This document shows, in pieces, positions 1 to 6,945 of a stretch of 64,000 nucleotides of DNA. This DNA comes from Mycolicibacterium sp. P9-22 (GTDB taxonomy: Bacteria; Actinomycetota; Actinomycetes; Mycobacteriales; Mycobacteriaceae): contig NZ_NPKP01000001.1 in assembly GCF_008329585.1 (NCBI RefSeq), positions 620,001 through 684,000 of the forward strand, in the 5' to 3' direction. The number at the start of each line of letters is the position of its first letter. The first letter of the stretch is position 1. The notes below the pieces were generated by a model, which was not told the origin of the DNA, ran no database searches, and worked only from the letters and a program-made list of their open reading frames with translations. Made by a program: the position numbers and the translations under genes.

Positions 1-1856
1 ACGTGGTGGGCGACTACGTCCAGTTGCGCAAGGCCGGCGTCGACTCCCTGAAGGGGCTCTGCCCGTTCCACGACGAGAAGTCCCCGTCCTTCCACGTGCG
101 GCCCAACCACGGGCACTTTCACTGTTTCGGCTGCGGTGAGGGCGGCGATGTCTATGCCTTCCTGCAGAAGATCGAACACGTCACCTTCGTGGAGGCCGTG
201 GAACTGCTCGCCGACAAGGTCGGCTACACCGTCACCTACACCGGCGCCTCGGCCACTCACGTGCAGCGCGACCGGGGCAGCCGCAGCCGGCTCATCGCCG
301 CCAACGCCGCCGCCCAGGAGTTCTACGCCGAGGCGCTGCGCTCCGAGGAGGCCGCCCCGGCCCGCCAATACCTGATCGACCGCAACTTCGACGCCGAGGC
401 CGCCGCCAAGTACGGCTGCGGTTACGCACCGTCAGGCTGGGACACCCTGACAAAGCACATGCTGCGCAAGGGTTTCGAGTTCAAGGAGCTGGAAGCGGCC
501 GGGCTGAGCCGGGAGGGCAAGCGCGGCCCGATGGACCGGTTCCATCGACGGCTGCTGTGGCCCATCCGGGTGTCCTCGGGGGAGACCATCGGGTTCGGTG
601 CCCGCCGGCTCTTCGATGACGACCATATGGAAGCCAAGTACGTCAACACCCCGGAAACGGTGCTGTACAAGAAGTCTCATGTGCTGTTCGGCTTGGATCT
701 GGCCAAACGCGATATCGCCAAGGGGCACCAGGCCGTCGTGGTCGAGGGCTACACCGACGTGATGGCCATGCATCAGGCCGGGGTGACCACCGCGGTCGCC
801 GCCTGCGGTACCGCCTTCGGTGACGAGCACCTCTCGATGCTGCGCCGACTCATGATGGACGACAACTTCTTTCGCGGTGAACTCATCTACGTCTTCGACG
901 GTGACGCCGCAGGCCGGGCCGCCGCCGTCAAGGCCCTGGAGGGCGAGCAGAACCTGGCCGGCCAGTCGTTCGTCGCCGTCGCCGCCGACGGGATGGACCC
1001 CTGCGATCTGCGGCTGCGCTCCGGTGACGGCGCGCTGCGTGATCTGGTGGCCCGCCGCGCACCGCTGTTCGAATTCGCCATCCGCACCGCGCTGACCGAT
1101 CACGATCTAGAGAGCGCCGAGGGCCGGGTGTCGGCGTTGCGGCGCTGCGTCCCGATGGTGGCGCGGATCAAGGATCCGACACTGCGCGACGAGTACGCCC
1201 GCCAGCTGGCCGGCTGGGTCGGCTGGCAGGACGTCGGCCAGGTGCTCGGCCGGGTCCGTGAGGAGGCCGGCCGCAAGGGCGGGCGCACCAACGGGCGTGG
1301 CACCTCGAACCGGCGTTCCGGCGCCGAAGCGCCGTCCCGGCCGCAGGTGTCGGTGACGCGCCCCGATCCGGGCGACCCGATCCTGCGGCCGCAGCGTGAG
1401 GCGCTCAAATCGGCGCTGCAGTACCCGGGGCTGGCCGGGCCGGTGTTCGACAGCCTGACGGTCGAGAGCTTCACCCATCCCGCCTACGCCGCCGTGCGCA
1501 CGGCCATCGCCGCCGCCGGCGGGATGACCTCCGGGCTGTCGGGCGGCCAGTGGATCGACACCGTCCGCGATATGGCCGGGTCGCCGGAGGCGGCCAATCT
1601 GATCAACGAACTCTCGGTGGATGCCATCCGCATCGAGGACGACGAAAAGCTGGCCCGCTACATCTCCGGGGTGCTGGCCCGACTGCAGGAAGTGTCGGTC
1701 GGCAGGCAGATCGCCGAGGTCAAGTCGAAGCTGCAGCGGATGTCCCCGGTGGACAACAGCGATGAGTACCACGCCCTGTTCGGCGACCTGGTGGCGATGG
1801 AGACCTACCGCCGCAGCCTGCTGGAGCAGGCCAGCGGTGACGACTTGACTGCATGA
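1..1856 (+). CDS. dnaG: DNA primase DnaG (5' end cut by window)
   Basis: This is the replicative primase, which lays RNA primers for DNA polymerase at the fork. The reading frame is open from the first base, so about 20 N-terminal residues lie upstream of the window. Counting from the GTG codon at base 3, a CHC2 zinc finger is visible (C20, H23, C41, C44, inside CPFHDEKSPSFH and CFGCGEGGD). The Toprim core follows, with VVVEGYTDV near residue 247 and YVFDGDAAG near 298, which carry the Mg-binding acidic residues. The C-terminal 150 residues form the helicase-interaction region and are preceded by a basic, Gly/Arg-rich linker (about residues 425-455). The length fits mycobacterial DnaG once the missing start is added. 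In Mycobacterium tuberculosis dnaG (Rv2343c) also lies next to a small gene like the one at 2204-2479. Confidence is high. Confidence 0.97.
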   Translation, partial: VVGDYVQLRKAGVDSLKGLCPFHDEKSPSFHVRPNHGHFHCFGCGEGGDVYAFLQKIEHVTFVEAVELLADKVGYTVTYTGASATHVQRDRGSRSRLIAANAAAQEFYAEALRSEEAAPARQYLIDRNFDAEAAAKYGCGYAPSGWDTLTKHMLRKGFEFKELEAAGLSREGKRGPMDRFHRRLLWPIRVSSGETIGFGARRLFDDDHMEAKYVNTPETVLYKKSHVLFGLDLAKRDIAKGHQAVVVEGYTDVMAMHQAGVTTAVAACGTAFGDEHLSMLRRLMMDDNFFRGELIYVFDGDAAGRAAAVKALEGEQNLAGQSFVAVAADGMDPCDLRLRSGDGALRDLVARRAPLFEFAIRTALTDHDLESAEGRVSALRRCVPMVARIKDPTLRDEYARQLAGWVGWQDVGQVLGRVREEAGRKGGRTNGRGTSNRRSGAEAPSRPQVSVTRPDPGDPILRPQREALKSALQYPGLAGPVFDSLTVESFTHPAYAAVRTAIAAAGGMTSGLSGGQWIDTVRDMAGSPEAANLINELSVDAIRIEDDEKLARYISGVLARLQEVSVGRQIAEVKSKLQRMSPVDNSDEYHALFGDLVAMETYRRSLLEQASGDDLTA

Positions 1857-1914
1857 TCGTGACGCACACGTTATGGTGGGTGCGCAGCTAATTTGTTTCA
1901 GAAAGGCAACGCCC

Positions 1915-2202
1915 GTGGCATCGCTGAGTAATCAGAAGCGCAGGTACCTCGTGGTCGGCGCGTTCGCGGCGGCTGTTGCGGCGCCCGTGCTGGCCCTGTC
2001 GGCGGCCCCGGCGGCATCGGTTCAGGCCGGCCCGGCCTGCCTGGCCTGGTTCGGCAACAAGGAGGACGGCAACTGCCTGTCCACCTCCAACGGCAACGGT
2101 GTGGCGGTCGGAACCCCCGGCGCCGGCCTGTGCAATGGCGGTTTCTGCAGCTCGCCGATCTTCCCGGGCAACACCTGGAACACCAGCATCCCGTTCGGCT
2201 GA
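1915..2202 (+). CDS. small secreted protein, unknown function
   Basis: A 95-residue protein with an N-terminal signal peptide: a basic start (SNQKRRY), a hydrophobic stretch of about 20 residues and an AAPAASVQA-type cleavage region. The mature part is about 60 residues, rich in Gly, Asn and Cys (five cysteines, including CLAWFG, NCLS, CNGGFCSS), and is probably disulfide-bonded outside the cell. I chose the GTG at 1915 because AGAAAGG lies 7-8 bases upstream and the signal peptide begins right after it; the frame extends back to 1873 without a better site. A TATGGT box at 1872-1877 could be its -10 element. I recognise the pattern of small mycobacterial secreted proteins but no function. The stop lies one base from the stop of the convergent gene at 2204. 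Confidence 0.75.
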   Translation: MASLSNQKRRYLVVGAFAAAVAAPVLALSAAPAASVQAGPACLAWFGNKEDGNCLSTSNGNGVAVGTPGAGLCNGGFCSSPIFPGNTWNTSIPFG

Positions 2203-2203
2203 G

Positions 2204-2479
2204 CTAGAACGTCTTCCCGTTCTGCGGGTTCGGCGTCTGCACGTCGGCCTGCTCGGGGTGCAACACCGAAGTCTCGGCGTCGATCGCCGTCAATCTCACC
2301 ATCGCCGGATCGGGTGACACCCGGTCGGCCACTTTGCGGCGTCCGGCGTCGAGCACGGCCTTGGTCGCCGGGTTCTCGGTGACCGCCTTATAGGTCGCGG
2401 AGATCTGCTCGTATCGGCGCCGGCCCGCTTTCGCGCCCAACACGTAGCCGACCCCCAGCACGAACACGAACCGGAACAC
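2204..2479 (-). CDS. small conserved protein, Rv2342-like
   Basis: A 91-residue protein starting FRFVFVLGVGYVLGAKAG, a short hydrophobic N-terminus followed at once by RRRYEQ, so it is probably a membrane-anchored protein with a basic cytoplasmic tail. The sequence and the position beside dnaG resemble the small mycobacterial gene Rv2342; its function is not known to me. The start is the GTG at 2479, placed by GAGGGGA about six bases upstream; an upstream in-frame start (2515) would add a non-hydrophobic Cys/His-containing stretch and looks wrong. The tail (after about residue 45) is hydrophilic and ends PNPQNGKTF. Confidence 0.7.
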   Translation of the reverse strand: MFRFVFVLGVGYVLGAKAGRRRYEQISATYKAVTENPATKAVLDAGRRKVADRVSPDPAMVRLTAIDAETSVLHPEQADVQTPNPQNGKTF

Positions 2480-2609
2480 AGGTCTCCCCTCACGGTGACA
2501 ACAGATTGCTTCCATCCTGCCTCACGCAACCGGAACGCGGGCGAAGGGGCGTCTGACGTGGCGATTCGGGAGCAACCGGGTGCATGCGCTAAAGTCTGTT
2601 CCGCGTCAT

Positions 2610-2685
2610 TCCCCTGTAGCTCAATTGGCAGAGCTTCCGACTGTTAATCGGACGGTTGATGGTTCGAGTCCATCCGGGGGAGCCA
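2610..2685 (+). tRNA. tRNA-Asn (anticodon GTT)
   Basis: Full cloverleaf by eye. Acceptor arm TCCCCTG pairs with CGGGGGA; D stem GCTC/GAGC; anticodon stem TCCGA/TCGGA with loop CTGTTAA and anticodon GTT at 2643-2645; T loop TTCGAGT. The CCA end is encoded (2683-2685). A TAAAGT box at 2590-2595 is a possible -10 element. The tRNA is followed directly by the toxin/immunity insert, as tRNA genes often border inserted DNA. Confidence 0.97.
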
Positions 2686-2708
2686 GTTCAACTGCTGTTT
2701 TGGCTCCC
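2678..2708. terminator. inverted repeat overlapping the tRNA-Asn 3' end
   Basis: GGGAGCCA (2678-2685, the last bases of the tRNA plus CCA) is repeated inverted as TGGCTCCC (2701-2708), with a 15-base spacer that contains TTTT. It could act in tRNA 3' processing or termination, or be a trace of insertion at the tRNA. No T-run follows the second arm, so terminator function is uncertain. The rest of 2686-2885 holds no supported gene. Confidence 0.35.
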
Positions 2709-2885
2709 ATGCACGACACCTGCACAGCCTTTGGCCGAGTTCGCCGGAAACTAGAGCGATGTCGGATCCGCTGCATCACGGCCTCGTGGGCAAGCTGTCC
2801 CGCGATCTGGCCGAGGAGTACGCCCGAGCTCAGAGGTGAGCCCAAGCACATCCAGTCGAGCGGGCAGCTGAAGCTGCGCGAGCGT

Positions 2886-3590
2886 CTAGCTAGCTCGGGA
2901 CCCGGCCGGGTAGTTCAAGGCAGCACGGATCTCATGGATCTGCTCGATGTCGGGCGTATCTGGTGCGCCGGCCACCCGAATGTAGTGTCCGCCGTCGGCG
3001 GCGCTGACGTCCGCAATGGCGTCGATCTTCGCGATCTCCGGAGTGAAGCCGCTTCGGAGATACGTGTAGAACCCGATGACGGCCTGCGGGGGCTTGTGGC
3101 CCTGGCCGCGTTGAGCCGCCCGAGTCACGAGCGCCAGGTGATCTGGTTGCCAGGCAACCACCAACGCACCGAGGTACCGAAGAAGTGTGCTTTCGTCCGT
3201 GTCGTCTTCGATCTGCATCACGAGGTGATTCGACGGCTGAAGCGGGTGCTCGAACCCAGCTCGAACGGTGTAGGTGAGGTACTCGGCGTCCTCGGGTGAT
3301 GCTGCCGATCCACCGGTTTCGCGAGCGAGCTCGATGTGTTGTCCGGGCGCTTGCATCGGCCCCTGGTTCACTCGAAGCGTTGTCGACGCGATTGTTTCCT
3401 CGATCGATTCGAGATTTGTGGCGTCGATGGGTGTGAGGTCGTTGAAGGGCGAGTCGGGTCGCGGTGTCCATACCCCCCAGGGGCCGTGCTGGGGCTGTTG
3501 TGGCATGAGTTCGATCGACTGTTGCAGTCGTCGCGCACACGACTGCAAGGAGTCGGGGCGGCAGTCCCATCCGCCGATGAATCTCAACAT
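2886..3590 (-). CDS. Imm52-like immunity protein (for the adjacent toxin)
   Basis: A soluble protein of about 234 residues without signal peptide or membrane segment. The start IGGWDCRPDSLQSCARRL resembles the N-terminus of the Imm52 family (IGGxW..R..SL..CA.RL), and the tail YIRVAGAPDTPDIE is also of that type. Imm52 proteins are known partners of Tox-REase-5 toxins, and the gene directly upstream encodes such a toxin, so the likely job is to bind and neutralise that nuclease in the producing cell. The toxin stop (3605-3607) is 14 bases upstream of the chosen ATG at 3590, which has GAAGGGG nine bases upstream. An in-frame ATG at 3599 is possible but touches that ribosome site. The region is less G+C-rich than the flanking core genes. 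Family call is from remembered pattern, moderate to good confidence. Confidence 0.7.
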   Translation of the reverse strand: MLRFIGGWDCRPDSLQSCARRLQQSIELMPQQPQHGPWGVWTPRPDSPFNDLTPIDATNLESIEETIASTTLRVNQGPMQAPGQHIELARETGGSAASPEDAEYLTYTVRAGFEHPLQPSNHLVMQIEDDTDESTLLRYLGALVVAWQPDHLALVTRAAQRGQGHKPPQAVIGFYTYLRSGFTPEIAKIDAIADVSAADGGHYIRVAGAPDTPDIEQIHEIRAALNYPAGSRAS

Positions 3591-3604
3591 TCTCGCCATC
3601 CCCT

Positions 3605-4930
3605 TCAGGCCGCCGGAACCACAGTAATTGAAATGCAATCGCCGTAACCGCCGTCCTCGATCAGCGCTTCCATCGCGTCTGCAACACGTGCGTCGGCGAC
3701 TCGCCATTCGACGGGTACTCCGGAGAATTTCGAGGCTTCGTACTGTGCGAGCATTTCGTTTTGAAGCTGTTGCACACCTTTGATGTCCGGCTTGAACTCG
3801 CCATTGTCGCCGACCATCCACTCATAGCCTTTGCCCTTTGCCTCCACGAGGAGCCCGTTGGGACCGGTGTCGGGCTCGAATCCATCGAAAGGAACTGGCT
3901 CGCCGTTGATCCGGGGCACCTCGTACTCCATGCCGGCCGGATAGCCCGTCACCTGGTGCTCGTAATCTCGCCACTCGCCCTCGCGACGTGACTTCGATGT
4001 CCACGTTCCGGGGCCTTTGACGAGTTCTCCAGGAATCGCGGCCCATTTGGCGATCAGCGGAGGTGCCGGCATCGCCTCACTGATCGTCGCGACAGCCGTC
4101 TTGGCGGACTGTTCATAGACAGCACCGGCCGCAATAGCCTTCGCGCGCAGCGAATCCAAGCGCATCTTGGCAACAAGTGCGCCCGCCGGCCCCAGGAGCA
4201 CTCCCATCGCTACTGCTTGCTTGGCGCCTGCGAGTTCCACCGGGGTTGGAGTGTCGCGTTTTGCGGTATCGAACGCATCTGCGCAGCCCCCGGCCGCCTG
4301 TGACAGCTTGCCGGCCCACTCTGAGGCATCCTTGAGCCAGGTGCCATGCAGCCGGACATTCGGGGCGGCGTTGCTGTCGCTGTCTGCCCAGTTTTCCTGA
4401 ATCGAGTCACCGATTCTGCGGACGGAATCCCCTTCGAACTCCAGTGTCCTGGTGGCGTCGCTCCAGTCTCGGGCGAAGTCCCGCACGCCGCGTGCGCCCG
4501 CGCCAGAATGAATGGCCTCGGAGAAGTCGTCGGCTTCCATGCTCTGGCTCTGGATCTTCGCGGCTCTTGGTACGGGGACGGTCTTCGGCTGTGGCGGTTG
4601 AGTGATCGTCGGAGGGCCGGCCGACGGCGGACGAGGCGCGCCGAGAACCTCGACACGGTCAATCTCCAGAGCGCCCTGTTCGTCAGCGACCTGGAACATC
4701 ACCGCTGAAGCCTTGACGATCTCCCCGCCGTGATCACGAACAGCAGCGGCTTCATCAAGACGTTGTACGAACCCTTCATTGTGGTCGCTCAAAGACCTTG
4801 CCGCGCTGATCGAAACGGGGTCATGCGCAGGCTGGCGGCAGTCCTTGTGTTTGAGGTCGTTGTCGGTGCTTGCCAGCCTGCGACCGTCGGCTGCCAAACC
4901 GTCCGTATCGACCACAAGTCGTTTCGACAA
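3605..4930 (-). CDS. polymorphic toxin: EspC-like N-terminus, Tox-REase-5-like nuclease C-terminus
   Basis: About 441 residues in modules. Residues 1-90 (LVVDTDGLAADGRRLAS ... SAVMFQVADEQGALEI) look like the helical EspC/ESX-secretion-associated domain. A Pro-rich linker follows (about 97-125), then a helical region of about 100 residues with WADSD, TWLKDASEW and repeated Ala. A hydrophobic stretch lies near 240-255 (VAMGVLLGPAGALVAKM). Residues about 315-441 match the Tox-REase-5 pattern: WRDYEHQVTGYPAGMEYE, PFDGF, then LLVEAKGKGYEW. D349, E363 and K365 (D-x13-E-A-K) would be the PD-(D/E)xK nuclease residues. The expected role is an exported nuclease used against rival cells, with the Imm52-like gene downstream as antidote. 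I chose the TTG at 4930 because GGGGG lies six bases upstream and it gives the usual short lead-in; a TTG at 4951 or GTG at 4915 is also possible. No WXG100 or PE partner gene is adjacent. Confidence 0.7.
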   Translation of the reverse strand: MSKRLVVDTDGLAADGRRLASTDNDLKHKDCRQPAHDPVSISAARSLSDHNEGFVQRLDEAAAVRDHGGEIVKASAVMFQVADEQGALEIDRVEVLGAPRPPSAGPPTITQPPQPKTVPVPRAAKIQSQSMEADDFSEAIHSGAGARGVRDFARDWSDATRTLEFEGDSVRRIGDSIQENWADSDSNAAPNVRLHGTWLKDASEWAGKLSQAAGGCADAFDTAKRDTPTPVELAGAKQAVAMGVLLGPAGALVAKMRLDSLRAKAIAAGAVYEQSAKTAVATISEAMPAPPLIAKWAAIPGELVKGPGTWTSKSRREGEWRDYEHQVTGYPAGMEYEVPRINGEPVPFDGFEPDTGPNGLLVEAKGKGYEWMVGDNGEFKPDIKGVQQLQNEMLAQYEASKFSGVPVEWRVADARVADAMEALIEDGGYGDCISITVVPAA

Positions 4931-5047
4931 TGTGCGCCCCCATCGCAGCAACCTTGCATGAGATTAACCCGGCGGGTTGATGGGATGGACACCAAAATCC
5001 CGCGCCATGCCCCCACCGCGCCATCTCGCGGTCCGTGCGTGCCGGAA

Positions 5048-5713
5048 CTAGGCCAGCCTGCCCGCGGCGGCCGACGCGGCCGCATCGACCAGACCGTTGT
5101 ACGGGTAGGTGACATGGGCCAGCGACCCCAGCAGCGAAGCCGGCGAACCGTCGCAGACATTGTCGGCGGGTGCGCACAGATCCAGCGACTTACCCGCATA
5201 CGACGGTGAGATGTTCGCGGCGGGTGCGCCGTATTTGGACAGCAACGCCGCCGACGGCTTGCCGAACAGCACCAGCCCGGCGACGTGGTCGTGCACGCCG
5301 GCGGGGATGTCGCCGGAGGTGACGTAGGCGGCAACCGCCGCGCCCTGAGAGAAGCCGCCGAGAATGATCTTGGTGTTCGGGCAGTTCGCGACCGTCGCCT
5401 GAATTCGTGCGCCGGCATCGCCGACACCGTCGAACATGGTGGCCGGGAAGACGGCTCGATTCTCGAAATCGCCGGTGGCCGGATAGTTCACCGGGTAGAC
5501 GCCGATCGACTTACCCGGGGACTGAGCGCGCAGCGCGTCGACGAACGCCTGTCCGGTGGCGCCGACACCGGGCGGCTCGTCGCTGCCGCGGGCGAACACC
5601 ACCTCGGCATCGGAGCACGGTTCGGCGGAGGCGACCGGCGTGGCGCCGGTTGCCAGCGCCGAAGCGGCCAGGCCGCTGACAAGCATCAACCGGCCCAAAC
5701 GGCGTAATCCCAT
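5048..5713 (-). CDS. cutinase family serine esterase, secreted
   Basis: A 221-residue secreted alpha/beta hydrolase of the mycobacterial cutinase-like (CULP) family, which splits esters of lipids outside the cell. A signal peptide spans about 1-30 (ends PVASAEP). The nucleophile is S122 in GGFSQGA; the acid is D184 in CAPADNVC, flanked by a cysteine pair (C180, C187) as in cutinases; the histidine is H200 in LAHVTYP. C33 and C111 would form the second disulfide. Length is typical of the family. The ATG at 5713 gives a clean basic-then-hydrophobic signal sequence. It stands alone, upstream of the toxin gene on the same strand but about 120 bases away. The true substrate cannot be told from sequence. 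Confidence 0.92.
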   Translation of the reverse strand: MGLRRLGRLMLVSGLAASALATGATPVASAEPCSDAEVVFARGSDEPPGVGATGQAFVDALRAQSPGKSIGVYPVNYPATGDFENRAVFPATMFDGVGDAGARIQATVANCPNTKIILGGFSQGAAVAAYVTSGDIPAGVHDHVAGLVLFGKPSAALLSKYGAPAANISPSYAGKSLDLCAPADNVCDGSPASLLGSLAHVTYPYNGLVDAAASAAAGRLA

Positions 5714-5816
5714 GGGTCGGATGCTACCCGCAGTGTTCGCTGGTCACATCTGGAACGTTTGCCCCTGCAGCACCGGATGCGGGGCCGCACGACCTCGACT
5801 CCGTAAGCTCGCAGCC

Positions 5817-6296
5817 ATGCGGCACACGCGGATTGCCTCAGCCCTCGCGGCCCTCACGTTCGTCCTCGCCTCGTGCGGCTGGAGCCCGCCCAACTCGGCG
5901 CCACCGTCCACCTCGGACTGCCCGGCCGAGGACACCCCGACCGCCGAGACCATCAAGACCGCCGTCCAGCAGGTCGGTGAGCGGTGGTCGGAGGTCTCCC
6001 GCGGCAACACCGGTGACTGCCGCCTGCACTGGGTGGTGATCGGCACCGGTGACAAGGCGCCCGACGCCGCCGTGCAGGTGCTGTTCTTCGACCGCGACAA
6101 GCCGCTCGGCCCGCCGACGCCGCGGCCCCGCCCGTACACCACGGTGGTCGCGCTGGGGGACAAGATCGCGACGGTGCAGTACCAGTGGCTGCAGGGCCAG
6201 GACAAGCCGTGCTGCCCGACCGGGATCGCTCAGGTGCGCTTCCAGATTGGCGAGGACGGCGCGCTCAAGGCGCTGGATCCGATCCCGACGCCGTAG
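5817..6296 (+). CDS. lppP: LppP/LprE-family lipoprotein
   Basis: A 159-residue lipoprotein. The signal sequence ends in the lipobox LASC, so the cysteine at about residue 20 would be acylated and hold the protein on the outer face of the membrane. The mature part carries the features I know from mycobacterial LppP: GDCRLHWVVIG, VLFFDRDKPLG, QYQWLQGQD, then CCPTGIAQVRFQIG and a DGALKALDPIP end. Function of the family is unknown. The start is the ATG at 5817, directly before the basic residues of the signal peptide; the frame runs further upstream but that part has no signal-peptide character. Its 3' end overlaps the convergent TetR gene by 32 bases. Confidence 0.85.
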   Translation: MRHTRIASALAALTFVLASCGWSPPNSAPPSTSDCPAEDTPTAETIKTAVQQVGERWSEVSRGNTGDCRLHWVVIGTGDKAPDAAVQVLFFDRDKPLGPPTPRPRPYTTVVALGDKIATVQYQWLQGQDKPCCPTGIAQVRFQIGEDGALKALDPIPTP

Positions 6297-6855
6297 CGGC
6301 GACCTTCAGTGCGTAGAGCTCGATGAGCGCGTCCTCGACGTGCTGTAGCGGTTCGGTCGACTTGGTGGCCTGGCACACGACGATCGCTCCCTCGACCGCG
6401 GACACGGTGACGCCGGCCAGTCGGGCGGCGTCCTCCGCGCTGACGTCGGCGGCCTCGAGGTGGCCCGCCAGCCGGCGTTGCCAATCGAGGAAGACCGCCC
6501 CCGCATTGTCGGCGGCCTTGTCGGCTTCCGATCGTCCGAGCGCGGCGGCCACGATCGGACATCCGGACAGAAAATCACTGTCGGTGAGGGTGTCTCGCCA
6601 CGCGGCGACGAACGCCCGCACCGCGGGAACCGGGCCGAGCGTGGCGGCCAGCTGATCGATGGCATCGCCGGTGTAGCGGCCCGCCGCCAGCGTGGCATCG
6701 GCGACGAGTTCGGCCTTGCCGCCGGGAAAATTCAGGTACAGCGATCGGCGGGCGGTGCCGCTGAGCTCCAGTAACAGCGACAGCCCGGTGCCGGCGACGC
6801 CGTTGCGCCGGATCAGATCGATGGCACTGGTGACGAGCCGATCGCGTGCCTTCAT
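6265..6855 (-). CDS. TetR-family repressor (LmrA/YxaF-like) of the divergent mmpL gene
   Basis: A 196-residue regulator. The N-terminal helix-turn-helix is clear (DLIRRNGVAGTGLSLLLE, then SGTARRSLYLNFPGGKAEL), and the C-terminal ligand domain with FLSGCPIVAAA and AVEGAIVVCQA is of the LmrA/YxaF type. GAGAGG lies eight bases before the ATG at 6855. The gene is divergent from the MmpL transporter gene at 6946, and two palindromes between them (6874-6889, 6908-6925) look like its operators. The likely job is therefore to repress both itself and the transporter until an effector, perhaps a transporter substrate, binds. Confidence 0.88.
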   Translation of the reverse strand: MKARDRLVTSAIDLIRRNGVAGTGLSLLLELSGTARRSLYLNFPGGKAELVADATLAAGRYTGDAIDQLAATLGPVPAVRAFVAAWRDTLTDSDFLSGCPIVAAALGRSEADKAADNAGAVFLDWQRRLAGHLEAADVSAEDAARLAGVTVSAVEGAIVVCQATKSTEPLQHVEDALIELYALKVAATASGSDPAP

Positions 6856-6873
6856 GGGAACCTCTCTTGCGGT

Positions 6874-6889
6874 GTACTGATCAGTCTAC
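6874..6889. promoter_or_regulatory. putative TetR operator 1
   Basis: GTACTGATCAGTCTAC contains the perfect 10-base palindrome ACTGATCAGT (6876-6885) and the half site GTAGAC on the minus strand, shared with operator 2. It lies 19 bases before the repressor start, well placed to shut off the repressor's own promoter. Inference from symmetry and position only. Confidence 0.55.
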
Positions 6890-6907
6890 TAACGTCTGCC
6901 CGGTCTT

Positions 6908-6925
6908 GTAGACCATTTGGTCTAC
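6908..6925. promoter_or_regulatory. putative TetR operator 2
   Basis: GTAGACCATTTGGTCTAC is a perfect 18-base palindrome (arms GTAGACCA and TGGTCTAC around TT), 20 bases before the mmpL ATG. The GTAGAC half site is shared with operator 1. The TAGACC...GGTCTA form is close to sites known for LmrA/YxaF-type repressors. Confidence 0.65.
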
Positions 6926-6945
6926 GGAATGCCAGGGGGGCAGCG

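Noticed and set aside
432..1772. Long open frames on the minus strand inside dnaG
   Set aside because: Shadow frames of a high-G+C gene; no motif, and dnaG is certain.
2759..2839. Short frame of 26 codons (MSDPLHHGLVGKLSRDLAEE...) after tRNA-Asn
   Set aside because: Looks protein-like and could be a gene-start remnant, but the ribosome site is poor and no family is recognised; too little to call a gene.
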